Notes under the pieces: generated by a model
Seen by the model: the letters and a program-made list of their open reading frames with translations, nothing else
Told to the model about the DNA's origin: nothing
The model's database searches: none
Made by a program: the position numbers and the translations under genes
Shown here: piece by piece, positions 38,143 through 47,384 of the stretch
Position numbering within the stretch: the stretch's first letter is position 1
How the letters are laid out: each line of letters opens with the position of its first letter
From: Klebsiella variicola
GTDB taxonomy: Bacteria > Pseudomonadota > Gammaproteobacteria > Enterobacterales > Enterobacteriaceae
Direction: 5' to 3'
Length of the DNA: 64,000 nucleotides
Assembly: GCF_000828055.2 (NCBI RefSeq)
Contig: NZ_CP010523.2
Coordinates: 3,100,001-3,164,000, forward strand

Positions 38143-38535
38143 CTACAGAGCGCGATAAGGAATTTGAAGATTGAGCTGTAACCAGCCATCGGTCTCACCC
38201 GCCGGCACAGCAGAAACAGCGAAATAACTCAGCTTTCCGTCGTCCTTAAACTCGAATAGCTCCGTTAGCTGGTCGGCCGTTCGGGAGATAAGCAACGTCC
38301 CGGATCCGACCGGAACAAACAGCTGAATGATGAGTAAGCCCGTCCTGTGGACGACTGGCCCATCCCCGATCTCGGTTGCGCCAGCCTGTCCTGCAATGTT
38401 GGTGAGGCGGGCCCAGATATCGCGGTTGCTGGGGTCAAATACAGGACCATTGGGATAATCCACCGCATCAGAGGCAATAGCGGTCTGTGCCGCCATTCGG
38501 GAAATGACAGCGTTTCTGATTTCTGTAAGGGTCAT
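38143..38535 (-). CDS. Tail terminator / completion protein (DUF4128-like)
   Basis: A 130-residue protein starting MTLTEIRNAVISRM, upstream of the tail tube gene in the standard head-to-tail order. The pattern (short N-terminal helix, then a beta-rich region with HRTGLLIIQLFVPVGSGTLL) resembles DUF4128 and lambda U-type terminators that cap the tail tube. It overlaps the previous gene by 4 bp. Confidence 0.72.
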   Translation of the reverse strand: MTLTEIRNAVISRMAAQTAIASDAVDYPNGPVFDPSNRDIWARLTNIAGQAGATEIGDGPVVHRTGLLIIQLFVPVGSGTLLISRTADQLTELFEFKDDGKLSYFAVSAVPAGETDGWLQLNLQIPYRAL

Positions 38536-39083
38536 TTGTAGGCCTGAATCACACCATTAAACGAGACGGCATAGACGCCTGTCGGCGCTTGCGTTGAGTG
38601 GCCATTCTCCAGAGGCACGGAGTAAGGCAGGTTCGACTGGATGTAAATCACCGAGTAGGCTGGCGCCTGGTCAATAATATTTTTGCCATTAAGAAACGTC
38701 ATTGTCCCACGCGGATCCGGCTCGGTCGGGACGGAGTGATCGGGTTCGCCGATGCTGACAAAATGCGATGCCCTGAAGGTTCCTGCGCGATACTCAGCCG
38801 GCCGCCTGATATCCATGCTGTCATTAACACGGACTTTCTTTCTGAGACGGCCTGTCTTTGTCAGGTTGGCAGGATCGGCATAAAGAGATTCGTTCCATTC
38901 CCCAACAGCTTTGTTGTATTGAACCGCGGTCGCGTTGATGGCCCACAGCTCCGGGTTTCCTACCGGCGACCGCTGAACGATTTCATTCAGCAGCTGAATG
39001 GCGATTGTCCGCTGGCGTAGTTTGACATCTTCGGCCACCAGCCCGGCGAATGCCGCCGGGTCAATGTTCCAGCCCTTAGCCAT
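38532..39083 (-). CDS. Tail completion / neck protein (HK97 gp10-like)
   Basis: 183 residues from the ATG at 39083 (MAKGWNIDPAAFAGL); the longer upstream frame lacks an RBS and was rejected. It has a basic RLRKKVRVND segment and ends in PLENGHSTQAPTGVYAVSF, a pattern seen in HK97 gp10/lambda Z type neck proteins. Acts at head-tail joining by position. Function inferred. Confidence 0.7.
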   Translation of the reverse strand: MAKGWNIDPAAFAGLVAEDVKLRQRTIAIQLLNEIVQRSPVGNPELWAINATAVQYNKAVGEWNESLYADPANLTKTGRLRKKVRVNDSMDIRRPAEYRAGTFRASHFVSIGEPDHSVPTEPDPRGTMTFLNGKNIIDQAPAYSVIYIQSNLPYSVPLENGHSTQAPTGVYAVSFNGVIQAYK

Positions 39084-39084
39084 A

Positions 39085-39480
39085 TCACGCCCTCCGCAGT
39101 TGAATGGAGTACGCAGCGCCAGCAGAGTCGGCAGAAGCGGTGATGACCTCGTAGCGCTGAAGCTCACCCGTAATCGGATCCGGTGCGGTGATGATATGCC
39201 CGACGGCCGGCTTATCAGTCACCTCGTTAACCAGGGCGGTTAGCTTCACATCACCATGCAGAATGTTAACGCCATCGATACGGCGCAGTTTATAGCGCGC
39301 CAGCACTCCACGCCCCGAGTAAGTCACCTGTGTTTCAGTGCCGGTTTCCGTTACCGGGTCCCATGCACCCCGAACGGTGTATGACCCAGTGAAATCCTTA
39401 ACGGCATCCTGCAGGTCTGTATCGAAGGCTGCGGCGACTTCAGTTTGGAGTTCGTCACGAATGCCCATTGCACCCACCAA
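39085..39480 (-). CDS. Head closure / head-tail joining protein
   Basis: A 131-residue protein starting MGIRDELQTEVAAAFDTDLQ with SYTVRGAWDPVTETGTETQ and a C-terminal beta-rich part ending YSIQLRRA. This is the typical shape of stopper/head-closure proteins in this order. It lies 1 bp upstream of the neck gene. Family assignment is tentative. Confidence 0.65.
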   Translation of the reverse strand: MVGAMGIRDELQTEVAAAFDTDLQDAVKDFTGSYTVRGAWDPVTETGTETQVTYSGRGVLARYKLRRIDGVNILHGDVKLTALVNEVTDKPAVGHIITAPDPITGELQRYEVITASADSAGAAYSIQLRRA

Positions 39481-39688
39481 TAGGCTGCTGAGGTTTAACG
39501 ATCACTGTACCGTGGAGTTTGCGGGTATAAATTTCGCCGTTGCGCTTAACCCGCAGCGGGAGCGGAGCAAACTCAACAACGCCCTTTGCCGGGTTTGCAT
39601 AAACGACATGTCTGATCGGGTTTCCATTCACAAACACATCGCGAGGACCGAGCCCGTCACCGGCATAATGCACATCCGGATTTTGCAT
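39455..39688 (-). CDS. Small structural-cluster protein
   Basis: A 77-residue protein in the head-tail joining cluster, overlapping the next gene by 26 bp. It contains DVFVNGNPIRHVVYANPAKG and LPLRVKRNGEIYTRKLHG, suggesting a compact beta fold. I do not recognise the family. Translational overlap on both sides argues that it is real. Confidence 0.6.
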   Translation of the reverse strand: MQNPDVHYAGDGLGPRDVFVNGNPIRHVVYANPAKGVVEFAPLPLRVKRNGEIYTRKLHGTVIVKPQQPIGGCNGHS

Positions 39689-39697
39689 GTTACCCCC

Positions 39698-39952
39698 TTA
39701 CCGCCGCTCAATATGAGCATGAATAAAGTCAGTTTTAAGCGACTCCATAGCACCAACCATCACATAGGGGCGCCCACCGTTATGCCAGCAATCAATCGCG
39801 TTACCCTCATCATCAAGCAGTATCACTGCGACGCTGTGGCAGCCGCCGTTTTTGGCTCGCTCCAGAGCCTGTTTCAGCAGGCGAATAACCTGGTCGTTAT
39901 CAATGTTGTGATGGCTGGGCTTTTGGAATGGGACCACCTTCAAATCGGACAT
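39698..39952 (-). CDS. Hypothetical phage protein in head-tail cluster
   Basis: An 84-residue protein starting MSDLKVVPFQKPSHHNIDND with LLKQALERAKNGGCHSVAVILLDDEGNAIDCWHNG. The sequence recalls small enzymes or antirestriction-like proteins of the same size in other prophages, but I cannot name it. It ends 9 bp before the next gene and starts 1 bp after the upstream one, so it belongs to the late operon. Confidence 0.6.
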   Translation of the reverse strand: MSDLKVVPFQKPSHHNIDNDQVIRLLKQALERAKNGGCHSVAVILLDDEGNAIDCWHNGGRPYVMVGAMESLKTDFIHAHIERR

Positions 39953-39953
39953 A

Positions 39954-40349
39954 TCACGCCCTCACAAAGAACGTCTGGAAAGGGTTAATCATCCGCGGTT
40001 TGAGCATATCCAGCGCCAGTTGCAAATCAGGATCGAGTAATTCAGTGCTGGTGGTTGAAAGCTCGGCAAAAGTGCGGGAAACCTTCACATCGTCGGCCTC
40101 AACGCTTTTGCTCGTCACCACGCCGGAATCTGTTTTTTGCTGATACAGATTGCCTGCAGCGGCTACGGAAGCGATAAACGCTCCGGCCTGCTTAACTTCT
40201 TCGGGGATATCCTCCGGCTCGATATCCTGAAGGTTCAGCGCCGTCATCCAGGTATTTGCCTGTAGCACGGCTTTACCCTTTTTGTCGGCGGCAGCCCAGG
40301 TATCCCCCAGCAACTCGTCAACATCCTGGATTGTTATATAAACGGTCAT
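39954..40349 (-). CDS. Head-tail connector (adaptor) protein
   Basis: A 131-residue mainly helical protein beginning MTVYITIQDVDELLGDTWAA, with DPDLQLALDMLKPRMIN near the end. This fits the adaptor proteins (gp6/gp15-like, sometimes annotated DnaT-like) encoded after the capsid in many siphophages. Position after the capsid and Ig-like ORF supports it. Confidence 0.7.
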   Translation of the reverse strand: MTVYITIQDVDELLGDTWAAADKKGKAVLQANTWMTALNLQDIEPEDIPEEVKQAGAFIASVAAAGNLYQQKTDSGVVTSKSVEADDVKVSRTFAELSTTSTELLDPDLQLALDMLKPRMINPFQTFFVRA

Positions 40350-40389
40350 CGGATCCTCACCAAAAGAAACGGGGCTTTCGCCCCGTCAG

Positions 40390-40670
40390 TTAACCACCCG
40401 CTGGAGCAGTGAACGCGATCGCTTCAGTTGTTTTCACCACGTCGTCAACGGTAGCCGTCACCGTGAAGGAGCCAGCCGTATCAGAGGTGAGTTTCACGGT
40501 CGAGCCACCAGCAGACCCTGTCTGTGACGTCGAAGCACTTAGCGTGCCGCCAGTAGACGTCCACGCCACAGCTGCCCCGGAGACTCCGGCACCATTTCTG
40601 GTGTACTTGAGCGAAACGGTCACCGCGTCGGTACTGTCAGCAGTTGCGGAAGTTTTATCCACTGACAGGG
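40390..40670 (-). CDS. Ig-like (Big_1) domain ORF, probable frameshift extension of the capsid protein
   Basis: About 90 residues that are nearly all one bacterial Ig-like domain: SVDKTSATADSTDAVTVSLK, then AAVAWTSTGGTLSASTSQTG and FTVTATVDDVVKTT. It lies in the -1 frame relative to the major capsid gene. Its frame is open back through the capsid stop codon to the G5 run at 40676-40680. It has a possible GTG start at 40662 but only a distant SD. The simplest reading is a capsid decoration made by -1 frameshifting. Ig domains on phage virions are thought to help bind cell-surface or mucus carbohydrates. Confidence 0.75.
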
Positions 40671-41624
40671 TTACTCCCCCGCAGGGGCTTCCAGCTTAAT
40701 CAGTACGCCTGCAGTGGATTTGTTACTGGTGAAATGTTTCTTCCAGTTCGCGCCAGTGCCGATTTTGGTCAGGTCAGGGTTAGCGCCCTTCGTCTCATCC
40801 CAGCTGTAACCCAGCAGTTCAACGTTAACCGTACCCTCTGCGCGATAACCCACTGCGAGGTTTTCCTGGTTGTTGATGTCGTAAGAACGGAAGCCCGGAG
40901 CCTGTGATTCCGTTACAGATACCGCACCAGCCACCAGACCAAGAATCGCGTCAACCGGCATGGTGTCAGTTACCAGCACCGGTTTACCCAGCGTACCTGG
41001 CTGTCCGCCATAAACAACCACGCCAGCTTCTTCGTAAATTTTGTTATCGATAGCCTGATCAACAATGTCGAAATAGGTCGTGGAATGCATAACGAACAGC
41101 GCAACACGGTTAAATTTATCGCCGTATTTACGCAGGCCACGGGTCAGCGTTTTCTTACCATCAGTGGCAATATCCGCTGATACAGTCATGTCAGCATTTG
41201 CGCCAATAGCTGCAACAAGGCCCTGTAGGGCATACTTGATATACCCTTCAAGCGTTGCATCAGCGACGTCGACGCCGATCACCTCGGAGAATTCGCTAAC
41301 GTCGCGACCCCGACGTTTAAACGCCTCCTCCGTGGTTTCATACGGGCCGTATTTCCACGGCGCCTTGACGCTGACAGATTCGCCAGCACCGATTTTTTTA
41401 CCCGTTACCGGGTCGGTAGAGTTAACGTCGCGTGATTCGATAGAGCCACCAACTTTATAGAAGGTGCGCTTGCGAAAATCACCCTCGATCAGTTCGTTGT
41501 CGAGAATGATTGCGCCGTTTGAAGCGGCGTTGAAGACTTCCAGATTATCCTGGCGACGTTCAAGAAACGCAGTCTGCGCGAGGTCATCATAGATAATCAG
41601 GTCGTTGTTTACGGTCGTAGACAT
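40671..41624 (-). CDS. Major capsid protein
   Basis: A 317-residue protein starting MSTTVNNDLIIYDDLAQTAFL. Features typical of HK97-fold capsids include EGDFRKRTFYKVGG and FNRVALFVMHSTTYFDIVDQ and the late C-terminal part with GYRAEGTVNVELLGYSWDE. It follows the scaffold gene by 10 bp, with the expected order scaffold-capsid-connector. It ends at a G-run that may allow read-through into an Ig-like domain. Confidence 0.85.
   Translation of the reverse strand: MSTTVNNDLIIYDDLAQTAFLERRQDNLEVFNAASNGAIILDNELIEGDFRKRTFYKVGGSIESRDVNSTDPVTGKKIGAGESVSVKAPWKYGPYETTEEAFKRRGRDVSEFSEVIGVDVADATLEGYIKYALQGLVAAIGANADMTVSADIATDGKKTLTRGLRKYGDKFNRVALFVMHSTTYFDIVDQAIDNKIYEEAGVVVYGGQPGTLGKPVLVTDTMPVDAILGLVAGAVSVTESQAPGFRSYDINNQENLAVGYRAEGTVNVELLGYSWDETKGANPDLTKIGTGANWKKHFTSNKSTAGVLIKLEAPAGE
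40674..40682 (-). promoter_or_regulatory. Candidate -1 programmed frameshift site at the capsid gene end
   Basis: Minus strand GCG GGG GAG, followed directly by the TAA stop. A glycine tRNA on GGG can re-pair on GGG one base back, giving GGA GTA ACC and continuing into the Ig-like frame. Confidence 0.55.
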
Positions 41625-41634
41625 TGATTAGTCC

Positions 41635-42420
41635 TTACTTAGGCAATTTGAGATAGGCCTGCTGGCCATGTTTGCGGATGTAGTCCGCTTTGTCGCTTGA
41701 GCTCATTTCTGAACGTTTCAGACTACCGCCACCGCCACCGGGTTTATGACCACCAGCCCCAGAGCCTTCGGCGCGCGGGAACAGGTGCGGGGCCGTCTCT
41801 TTCAGAGATTGAGCCCACTCAACCGGGGTGAGCGGAGTTTTTCCGTCTTTACCGAACAGAACATCGCCATTTGCATCAACTGCTACGGCCTCGCCTTCGT
41901 CGTTGAGCTGGAATGTGCCTTTAGCACGAAGAATCAGATCGTCGGATGCTTCTGGCAGCGCGCCAGCCTTAAGCGCTGCGCTGCGGATAGCATCACCCAG
42001 GACACGATCACGGAATTTGTTGGAGAACGCTTCCGCCTTTTCAGCGCGTTCATTAGCGGCTTTGATTTGCTTATCAACATCAGCACGTAGCCGCTCAGTG
42101 CGTTTATCCAGTACCTCGTCAATTTTCCCGGCGGCGATCAGTTGCGCCTCTTCATCATCAGAGAAACGCTGGAGAATAGTTTTCACCGCGTCAGGATCGA
42201 TACCTTCAAAACGCTTAAGCGACTCAGTGGACTCTTTGAGCTTACCGAGTAACTCACTATTTTTATTTTTCAGGCCTGAAACCTGAGCACTGACCTGCTC
42301 ATCGATCAGCTTTTGGATTTCCGGCGTAATCTCGGGCGCACCACTACCGGATCCACCGCCATCACCACCTTCACCACCAGCTGCCGAATAATATTTAATG
42401 AGCATGTTACGAATAAGCAT
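41635..42420 (-). CDS. Capsid scaffolding protein
   Basis: A 261-residue hydrophilic, helical protein. After a Gly-rich start (AAGGEGGDGGGSGSG) comes a long charged coiled-coil region (RTERLRADVDKQIKAANERA) and a Gly-rich linker (AGGHKPGGGGGS) before a basic C-terminus. The shape and position between the portal/morphogenesis and capsid genes match scaffold proteins. The start at 42420 has AAGGGGA 5 bp upstream. Confidence 0.78.
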   Translation of the reverse strand: MLIRNMLIKYYSAAGGEGGDGGGSGSGAPEITPEIQKLIDEQVSAQVSGLKNKNSELLGKLKESTESLKRFEGIDPDAVKTILQRFSDDEEAQLIAAGKIDEVLDKRTERLRADVDKQIKAANERAEKAEAFSNKFRDRVLGDAIRSAALKAGALPEASDDLILRAKGTFQLNDEGEAVAVDANGDVLFGKDGKTPLTPVEWAQSLKETAPHLFPRAEGSGAGGHKPGGGGGSLKRSEMSSSDKADYIRKHGQQAYLKLPK

Positions 42421-42504
42421 GTTGTCCCCTTGGGATAGTTACTGTGGGCCTGGCCCAATAAAAAAGGCCGCCCGAAGGCAGCCTGATTGAATAAGATATG
42501 TTGG

Positions 42505-43629
42505 TTAAAGCCTGGCGTTTCTGAATGCCTGATCATCCTTTGAGCGCAACTGGTCCAGCGTCAGCCACTCGCCTCTGTCGTTGTAGAACTCATCGGGAGA
42601 CATGCCGCCATCACGAATCAGCCTGGCGCGCGTTTCTCCGACAATCTCAGCTTGTCGCGTGAACGACTGCCGGGAGAACCAGTCCTGGTAATTCGTATCA
42701 GCCGGAACCTGTCCATCCATGCTGGCGCGCGAGCTATCCTTGATTTCGCCGACTTTGATACCCAACTCCTCGGACGATTTCAGGATGTAAGTTTCAGTGC
42801 TCCGACAGCAAAAGTGGATTTTTCCAGGCCCCTGCAAATAAGGCACCTTGTGCCCTATCGGTTTATTATCCAGCGTGTACTTGAGACGGTCGCGGATCCG
42901 ACAATCCTTTGATGTCCGGTTATCCAAAGTAGATAACCACTGCTTACCCTTCAGAATGTCGTCGTTCGCCGACGCAAAGCTTTGCCTGGCTGTCGATGCA
43001 AGATGCCCTACTGCCGTTTTTGCAATGCTGGCTGCATTGGCCCGGCTCATCTGCAGCGCGCCATCCTGGTAACCACGATTAGCATGGCCACGGACCTTTT
43101 TTGCGATTTGCTCCTGCGTATCGCCCAGCAGGAATCCCTGCCGCACCGTATTGGATATGCGCGCCATCCGATCAGCTTCGAGGTTGCTGGCCCATTCACT
43201 CAGCAAACGTCCCTGGAATGGACGCCCCATCGCCGCGGCATAAACCGCATCCGGGGAGATGCCCACCAGCGGATGAAGAGCAAGAACATCGTCGGGAATA
43301 GCAAACTGGAAGAGGCTCATCTGAAAAGTGGCTTCGTGCTTCGCCAGTTCCTGCAACTCGGCAGTAAGAGCTGCATACATCGACTGTATCGCATCCTTGT
43401 TTATTGCCCTGACGCTTACCAGTAACGCTTCCAGCCTAGAAAGGGTAAAGCTCTCGGCGTCCAGCGTATCAATAGCCACCAGCAACCTTGCGGTAAGTTC
43501 GGCGTCGCTGTCATTCAGGACTTTTATCATCCTGTTGGCAACGCCGGTACTGTAGCGACTCACCCATATAGCGTGGGCTATGGATTCATCCTGCAGTTTG
43601 TCATTCGCCGTTGCCATTATTGCCACCAA
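42505..43629 (-). CDS. Phage head morphogenesis protein (Mu gpF / SPP1 gp7-like)
   Basis: A 374-residue protein. The C-terminal part, with TAVGHLASTARQSFASANDD and WLSTLDNRTSKDCRIRDRL followed by PYLQGPGKIHFCCRSTE, is the Mu-F-like minor head domain with its conserved Cys/His pattern. The N-terminal 200 residues are helical. It is a minor capsid protein involved in DNA ejection and overlaps the portal gene by 29 bp. Confidence 0.85.
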   Translation of the reverse strand: MVAIMATANDKLQDESIAHAIWVSRYSTGVANRMIKVLNDSDAELTARLLVAIDTLDAESFTLSRLEALLVSVRAINKDAIQSMYAALTAELQELAKHEATFQMSLFQFAIPDDVLALHPLVGISPDAVYAAAMGRPFQGRLLSEWASNLEADRMARISNTVRQGFLLGDTQEQIAKKVRGHANRGYQDGALQMSRANAASIAKTAVGHLASTARQSFASANDDILKGKQWLSTLDNRTSKDCRIRDRLKYTLDNKPIGHKVPYLQGPGKIHFCCRSTETYILKSSEELGIKVGEIKDSSRASMDGQVPADTNYQDWFSRQSFTRQAEIVGETRARLIRDGGMSPDEFYNDRGEWLTLDQLRSKDDQAFRNARL

Positions 43630-45001
43630 TCAGGTTAGGCGCGCCGTTACGAATAGCGTCAATGACAGTTTCAGGGTCATCAGCGGGATCTATCAGGTCA
43701 AGCCTCTGCAGAGCTCTGACCATATCCGTGTCGCGAATCGCACCGTACTGCCAGGCATTGACGATTGCCGTTACCATGCCGGATTCTGCGACTTTGGCGA
43801 TAAACTCCTGATTGATGCTGTAACGGTATTCCTCGCCTTTTATGCCGAGATATCTGGCGCACCAGCCGAGCGCCAGCGTATAGGCCTCCGAGACATTGGA
43901 AACGCAAATGCCGAGCACCGATGTGGATGCGGTTTGCTCGCCGCTGGATTGCGTGGCGGTTTTAACCGCGCCGTTCTGCTCGATAAGCCGGGCGCCAAGC
44001 TGAACAGAATAATCACGCTTACTGTCCATCGCCTCTTTAGCCAGGGTGTTTGGTTGCGCCTGAGCATAGGTAAAACTCCCCTCCTTCGGTAGCAGGAATG
44101 GAGAACGAGAACCGACACGAATTCCCTTATCCTGCAGCCAGTCACGCCAGGCGGTATCAAGCCCGGAAATCACCGGCTGAACCTGACCGCAGAAAAATAC
44201 GCTGTCTTCGTAATCCGCCGAATTTCGATAATGACCAAGGTTAATTTCAACGAGGGCGGCTAATGGCGACTCGTCGATGCTGGGATCGTTATTTTGTGCA
44301 CCAACGAAGGTAAAGGGGATCTCATCCCAAAAATCCTCACCTTTAGGCTTCGGGTGATACTCAGAATCGACGGAAAAAGACCCTGCATCGGCCGACTTTC
44401 GCCACACCCTGCAGATAAACTTGCCGTCCTCCAGGGCAAGTTCCCGATACTGGATTTCATCCTTGTACGCAAAACCATCTTCCTTTTCCATGCATTCGCG
44501 TAAAACCACCAGCACCAGTTGATCGCGTCCATTGATGCGTTTGGTGCGCCAGTTAATGATGCTTTCCGCCTGATAACGAAGGATGATCGCCTCGTCGGTC
44601 TCAGCTGCATAATCCGTATAAAGCCCCTCGCGCGCGGCCTCCAGAATATTTTCTGTAACCTGCTGGGACTGCTGATAAATGCTGGCACCAGCACCATCGG
44701 CGTTATCACGAAGATAATTCAGTTTATCCGGCGCGGTCATGGTCGGGTCTTTTCTGAATGCCAGCCCCAGTAACCCCACCTTTGTATTGCCCGTTATCGC
44801 GTAGAAAACGGCGCGCTGAATGTAATCAGCATTGCGCTTTTTATTGCGTGCAGACTTATCGGACGGATCCAGAAAAGGGAGGTATTCATTCCCGGCGGTC
44901 TTTACAGCATCAGCCCCTTTGCACACGTCACGAATTTTTTTCCACACGGGCATCGCCGCCCTGACCTCAGGGCGAACATAAGTAATATCGTTATTGGCCA
45001 T
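43601..45001 (-). CDS. Portal protein (DUF4055)
   Basis: A 466-residue portal of the DUF4055 type, beginning MANNDITYVRPEVRAAMPVW. Typical segments are YIQRAVFYAITGNTKVGLLG and INWRTKRINGRDQLVLVVL, with a C-terminal QNGAVKTATQSSGEQTASTS region. It forms the dodecameric ring through which DNA is packaged. The ATG at 45001 is the last base of TerL, giving tight coupling. Confidence 0.85.
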   Translation of the reverse strand: MANNDITYVRPEVRAAMPVWKKIRDVCKGADAVKTAGNEYLPFLDPSDKSARNKKRNADYIQRAVFYAITGNTKVGLLGLAFRKDPTMTAPDKLNYLRDNADGAGASIYQQSQQVTENILEAAREGLYTDYAAETDEAIILRYQAESIINWRTKRINGRDQLVLVVLRECMEKEDGFAYKDEIQYRELALEDGKFICRVWRKSADAGSFSVDSEYHPKPKGEDFWDEIPFTFVGAQNNDPSIDESPLAALVEINLGHYRNSADYEDSVFFCGQVQPVISGLDTAWRDWLQDKGIRVGSRSPFLLPKEGSFTYAQAQPNTLAKEAMDSKRDYSVQLGARLIEQNGAVKTATQSSGEQTASTSVLGICVSNVSEAYTLALGWCARYLGIKGEEYRYSINQEFIAKVAESGMVTAIVNAWQYGAIRDTDMVRALQRLDLIDPADDPETVIDAIRNGAPNLIGGNNGNGE

Positions 45002-46308
45002 CAGAATGTCGTGTCCAGTGAAATAGAGAATGCAGGTCGAACGATTGGGAATTGCTTCACAATGAAGTAACCGGCGCCATCGTTGGGGTGATCGTTATCG
45101 CTCTTTTTATCCGGCTCGCCGTTTTTATCCCACACCTGTTGTTCCAGGCAGTCGGCATAGACCGGGCAACGGGCCACATTCACCTTGTACCGGCGATCGC
45201 CATTACCATTGCAGAACATGGCGTTCATGGAGTTGATGCGGTCCTTTACCGGCGGGTTAGCATCATCAACGATGACGTTAAATCCAGCCTGTCGGAGCTG
45301 CTCAATATCTGTTTTGCTGGCGTTGTTTGATTTCCTGGAGTCACCAGAGGCATCCGGGTAAATATAAATCTCGCGGACCTTGCGGTAGTCACCGTCGGCA
45401 TACAGCCAGAAACGTTCCTTGATGATGCGTATCATGTCTGGCGTATCGTAAGCGTTGATAATCTCTGTTACCGCGTGTGGTAAGCCGAGCCGCAATACAT
45501 GGACGATCCCGGCCATCTTCCCGACGTTGAAATCCATCCCGATATACAGCGCTTCACCTGGCTGCTCTTCCTCACTGGAATTATTCAGCACTCTGTCGAA
45601 CTGATGATAAATGGTGCCGCTGGTCAGGTTAGTAAACTGGCCGTTCAGATATGCCTTGATCAATTCCGGCGGGTAACTCGCCAGAAGCGAAGGAATATAG
45701 TCATCCGGCAGGTTCTTTTCGTTGTCGAATGTCGAAGCCTGTACCAGACCATACATCGACCTCAGTCCAGGCTTTTCCCTCACAGCCTTAACAAACTGGT
45801 TATAGACGAACTTAAATCCTTCAGGTGTGGTAGTCACGTCAATGCCATTACGCAGACCATCAACCTTATAACGCATACGCGCGATTATTTTTCGCCACGC
45901 CTGACGCGCCTTATCCGCTTTCAGAACGTCGAGTTCATCCACCAGCGCATTGCCTATTTTAAAGCCTACTATCGTGTCGGGCTTTTCCATCGACCGACAA
46001 ATTGTCGTGCCGCGGTACTGGCGCCCATTGTAGAAATGGACCTCTTTGTTGCTTTCAACGATTTTGACTTTCAGTCCCCAGTCGTGAGCAACTTCTTCCA
46101 CCGTGGGGTAGAAAATATCGCGGATCTGAGGATAAGTCGGGGCAAAGTAGCCCTGGTTTATTTTGGGGAACTCCCAGAACCCTTTGCATATTCCACCGCA
46201 GCCAACCCATGTCTTACCGGATCCAAAACCAGCTACATAGGCTTTGAACTTCTGCTGCATAGCCAGAAAACGAGCCTGGGGAACGTTAAGCGTCGGAGCT
46301 ATCGCCAT
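45001..46308 (-). CDS. Terminase large subunit
   Basis: A 435-residue packaging ATPase-nuclease. Walker A is AGFGSGKTWVG (about residues 29-39) and Walker B is NALVDELD. The nuclease domain carries acidic residues in YIGMDFNVGKMAG, IYPDASGDSRKS and NDHPNDGAGYFIV. It is intact. Its start overlaps the end of TerS by 23 bp. Confidence 0.92.
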   Translation of the reverse strand: MAIAPTLNVPQARFLAMQQKFKAYVAGFGSGKTWVGCGGICKGFWEFPKINQGYFAPTYPQIRDIFYPTVEEVAHDWGLKVKIVESNKEVHFYNGRQYRGTTICRSMEKPDTIVGFKIGNALVDELDVLKADKARQAWRKIIARMRYKVDGLRNGIDVTTTPEGFKFVYNQFVKAVREKPGLRSMYGLVQASTFDNEKNLPDDYIPSLLASYPPELIKAYLNGQFTNLTSGTIYHQFDRVLNNSSEEEQPGEALYIGMDFNVGKMAGIVHVLRLGLPHAVTEIINAYDTPDMIRIIKERFWLYADGDYRKVREIYIYPDASGDSRKSNNASKTDIEQLRQAGFNVIVDDANPPVKDRINSMNAMFCNGNGDRRYKVNVARCPVYADCLEQQVWDKNGEPDKKSDNDHPNDGAGYFIVKQFPIVRPAFSISLDTTF

Positions 46309-47290
46309 CCTCTTCCCTCAATCGCGCATCGACTACGTTGATATTGATCGCAACTGGCGTTGGTTCGTCATCTTCCGGGTCAGCGGCCAGCTCTTTACGG
46401 AGCTTGTCGATCTCCAGCTGCCGGCGCTCGATTTCAATCTGCTGTAGACGCTGGGCGAATTCACTATCAGCCAGGCCGAGACGCTTCATTACCGCTTCGA
46501 ACATTCGTTCGCGGCTGATAGCGGTTATCTCAACGCCGTTCTTTCCGAGCTTCACGCCGGAATAGGCAAGCGCAGCATCTGGCGCCAGCTTGCGCGTATC
46601 GGCGAAGAAAGGCTGTCCTATGCCATCGCCGCTGCAGCGAGGACATTTCGGGTTAGGTGCGCTGGTGTGGTCGTAACCGTAGCCGCCATCATCCAAAGGC
46701 TCTCGACGTTTTCGCTCAAGTGCCTCGAGGCGTTTCTCTTCGTACTCTACGGCATCGCGCCACTGATACTGATGACCGAAGCCCCAGCAGTAACGGCAGC
46801 TCCCGCGGCGATACTGAGAAAGCTGATTGGCATCGAAGGTTGCCAGGCGCCACATCTGCTCAAGCACTTCATCAGCGCTACCGAGCGTGCGCACAATCGA
46901 CGCTTTCTGCTGCTGCGCAATGGCCTGCGCAACTGAAGTTTTCTGAAGCAGCTGATAACCAATTTGTTCAGCAGTCTTCTTGCTATATCCGGCACGGATG
47001 GCGGCCTGTGTGGCGTTGTTGTCCTTCAAGTATTCCGCGACAAATAAGCGTTGTTGAGCAGTAAGACCATCATCGTCCACCAGCTCTTCTGCGCATTTTT
47101 CCTTTTGTGCAGTGCGCACTTTTTTCTGCGCACTTTTTTGCGCAGTTTGCGCAGAAGGCTTCTTGATATATCGACGGGCGGTAGCGTAGTTCAGTCCCTG
47201 CGCTTTACACCAATCCTTCGGTGATACGCCGGTTGCGGCATGGTCGGACAGGAACCGTTGCTGAAGCTCGCCCCAGTCCGGTTTTGCCAT
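46286..47290 (-). CDS. Terminase small subunit
   Basis: A 334-residue DNA-recognition subunit. The N-terminus contains one HTH-like region (GVSPKDWCKAQGLNYATARRY) and a second, LTAQQRLFVAEYLKDNNATQAAIRAGYS, the classic terminase_2/TerS domain. Between lie repeats of AQK/TAQK. A CRYC...CPRCSG pair suggests a zinc-binding insertion in the middle. It is the first gene of the late structural operon on this strand. Confidence 0.85.
   Translation of the reverse strand: MAKPDWGELQQRFLSDHAATGVSPKDWCKAQGLNYATARRYIKKPSAQTAQKSAQKKVRTAQKEKCAEELVDDDGLTAQQRLFVAEYLKDNNATQAAIRAGYSKKTAEQIGYQLLQKTSVAQAIAQQQKASIVRTLGSADEVLEQMWRLATFDANQLSQYRRGSCRYCWGFGHQYQWRDAVEYEEKRLEALERKRREPLDDGGYGYDHTSAPNPKCPRCSGDGIGQPFFADTRKLAPDAALAYSGVKLGKNGVEITAISRERMFEAVMKRLGLADSEFAQRLQQIEIERRQLEIDKLRKELAADPEDDEPTPVAININVVDARLREEDGDSSDA
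47090..47160. repeat. TGCGCA repeat cluster within terS
   Basis: Five copies of TGCGCA in about 70 bp, separated by T-rich spacers, inside the 5' part of the terminase small subunit gene. In many pac phages the packaging start lies in terS, so this is a candidate TerS binding array. Confidence 0.4.
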
Positions 47291-47384
47291 TAGTACCTCT
47301 AGTTTTCATTCGATTTAAGAACGATAATGTTGAGAGGTTTTTTTGTTCTCAACGAAAAAGTACTTTTATGCAGGAGATTGATTT

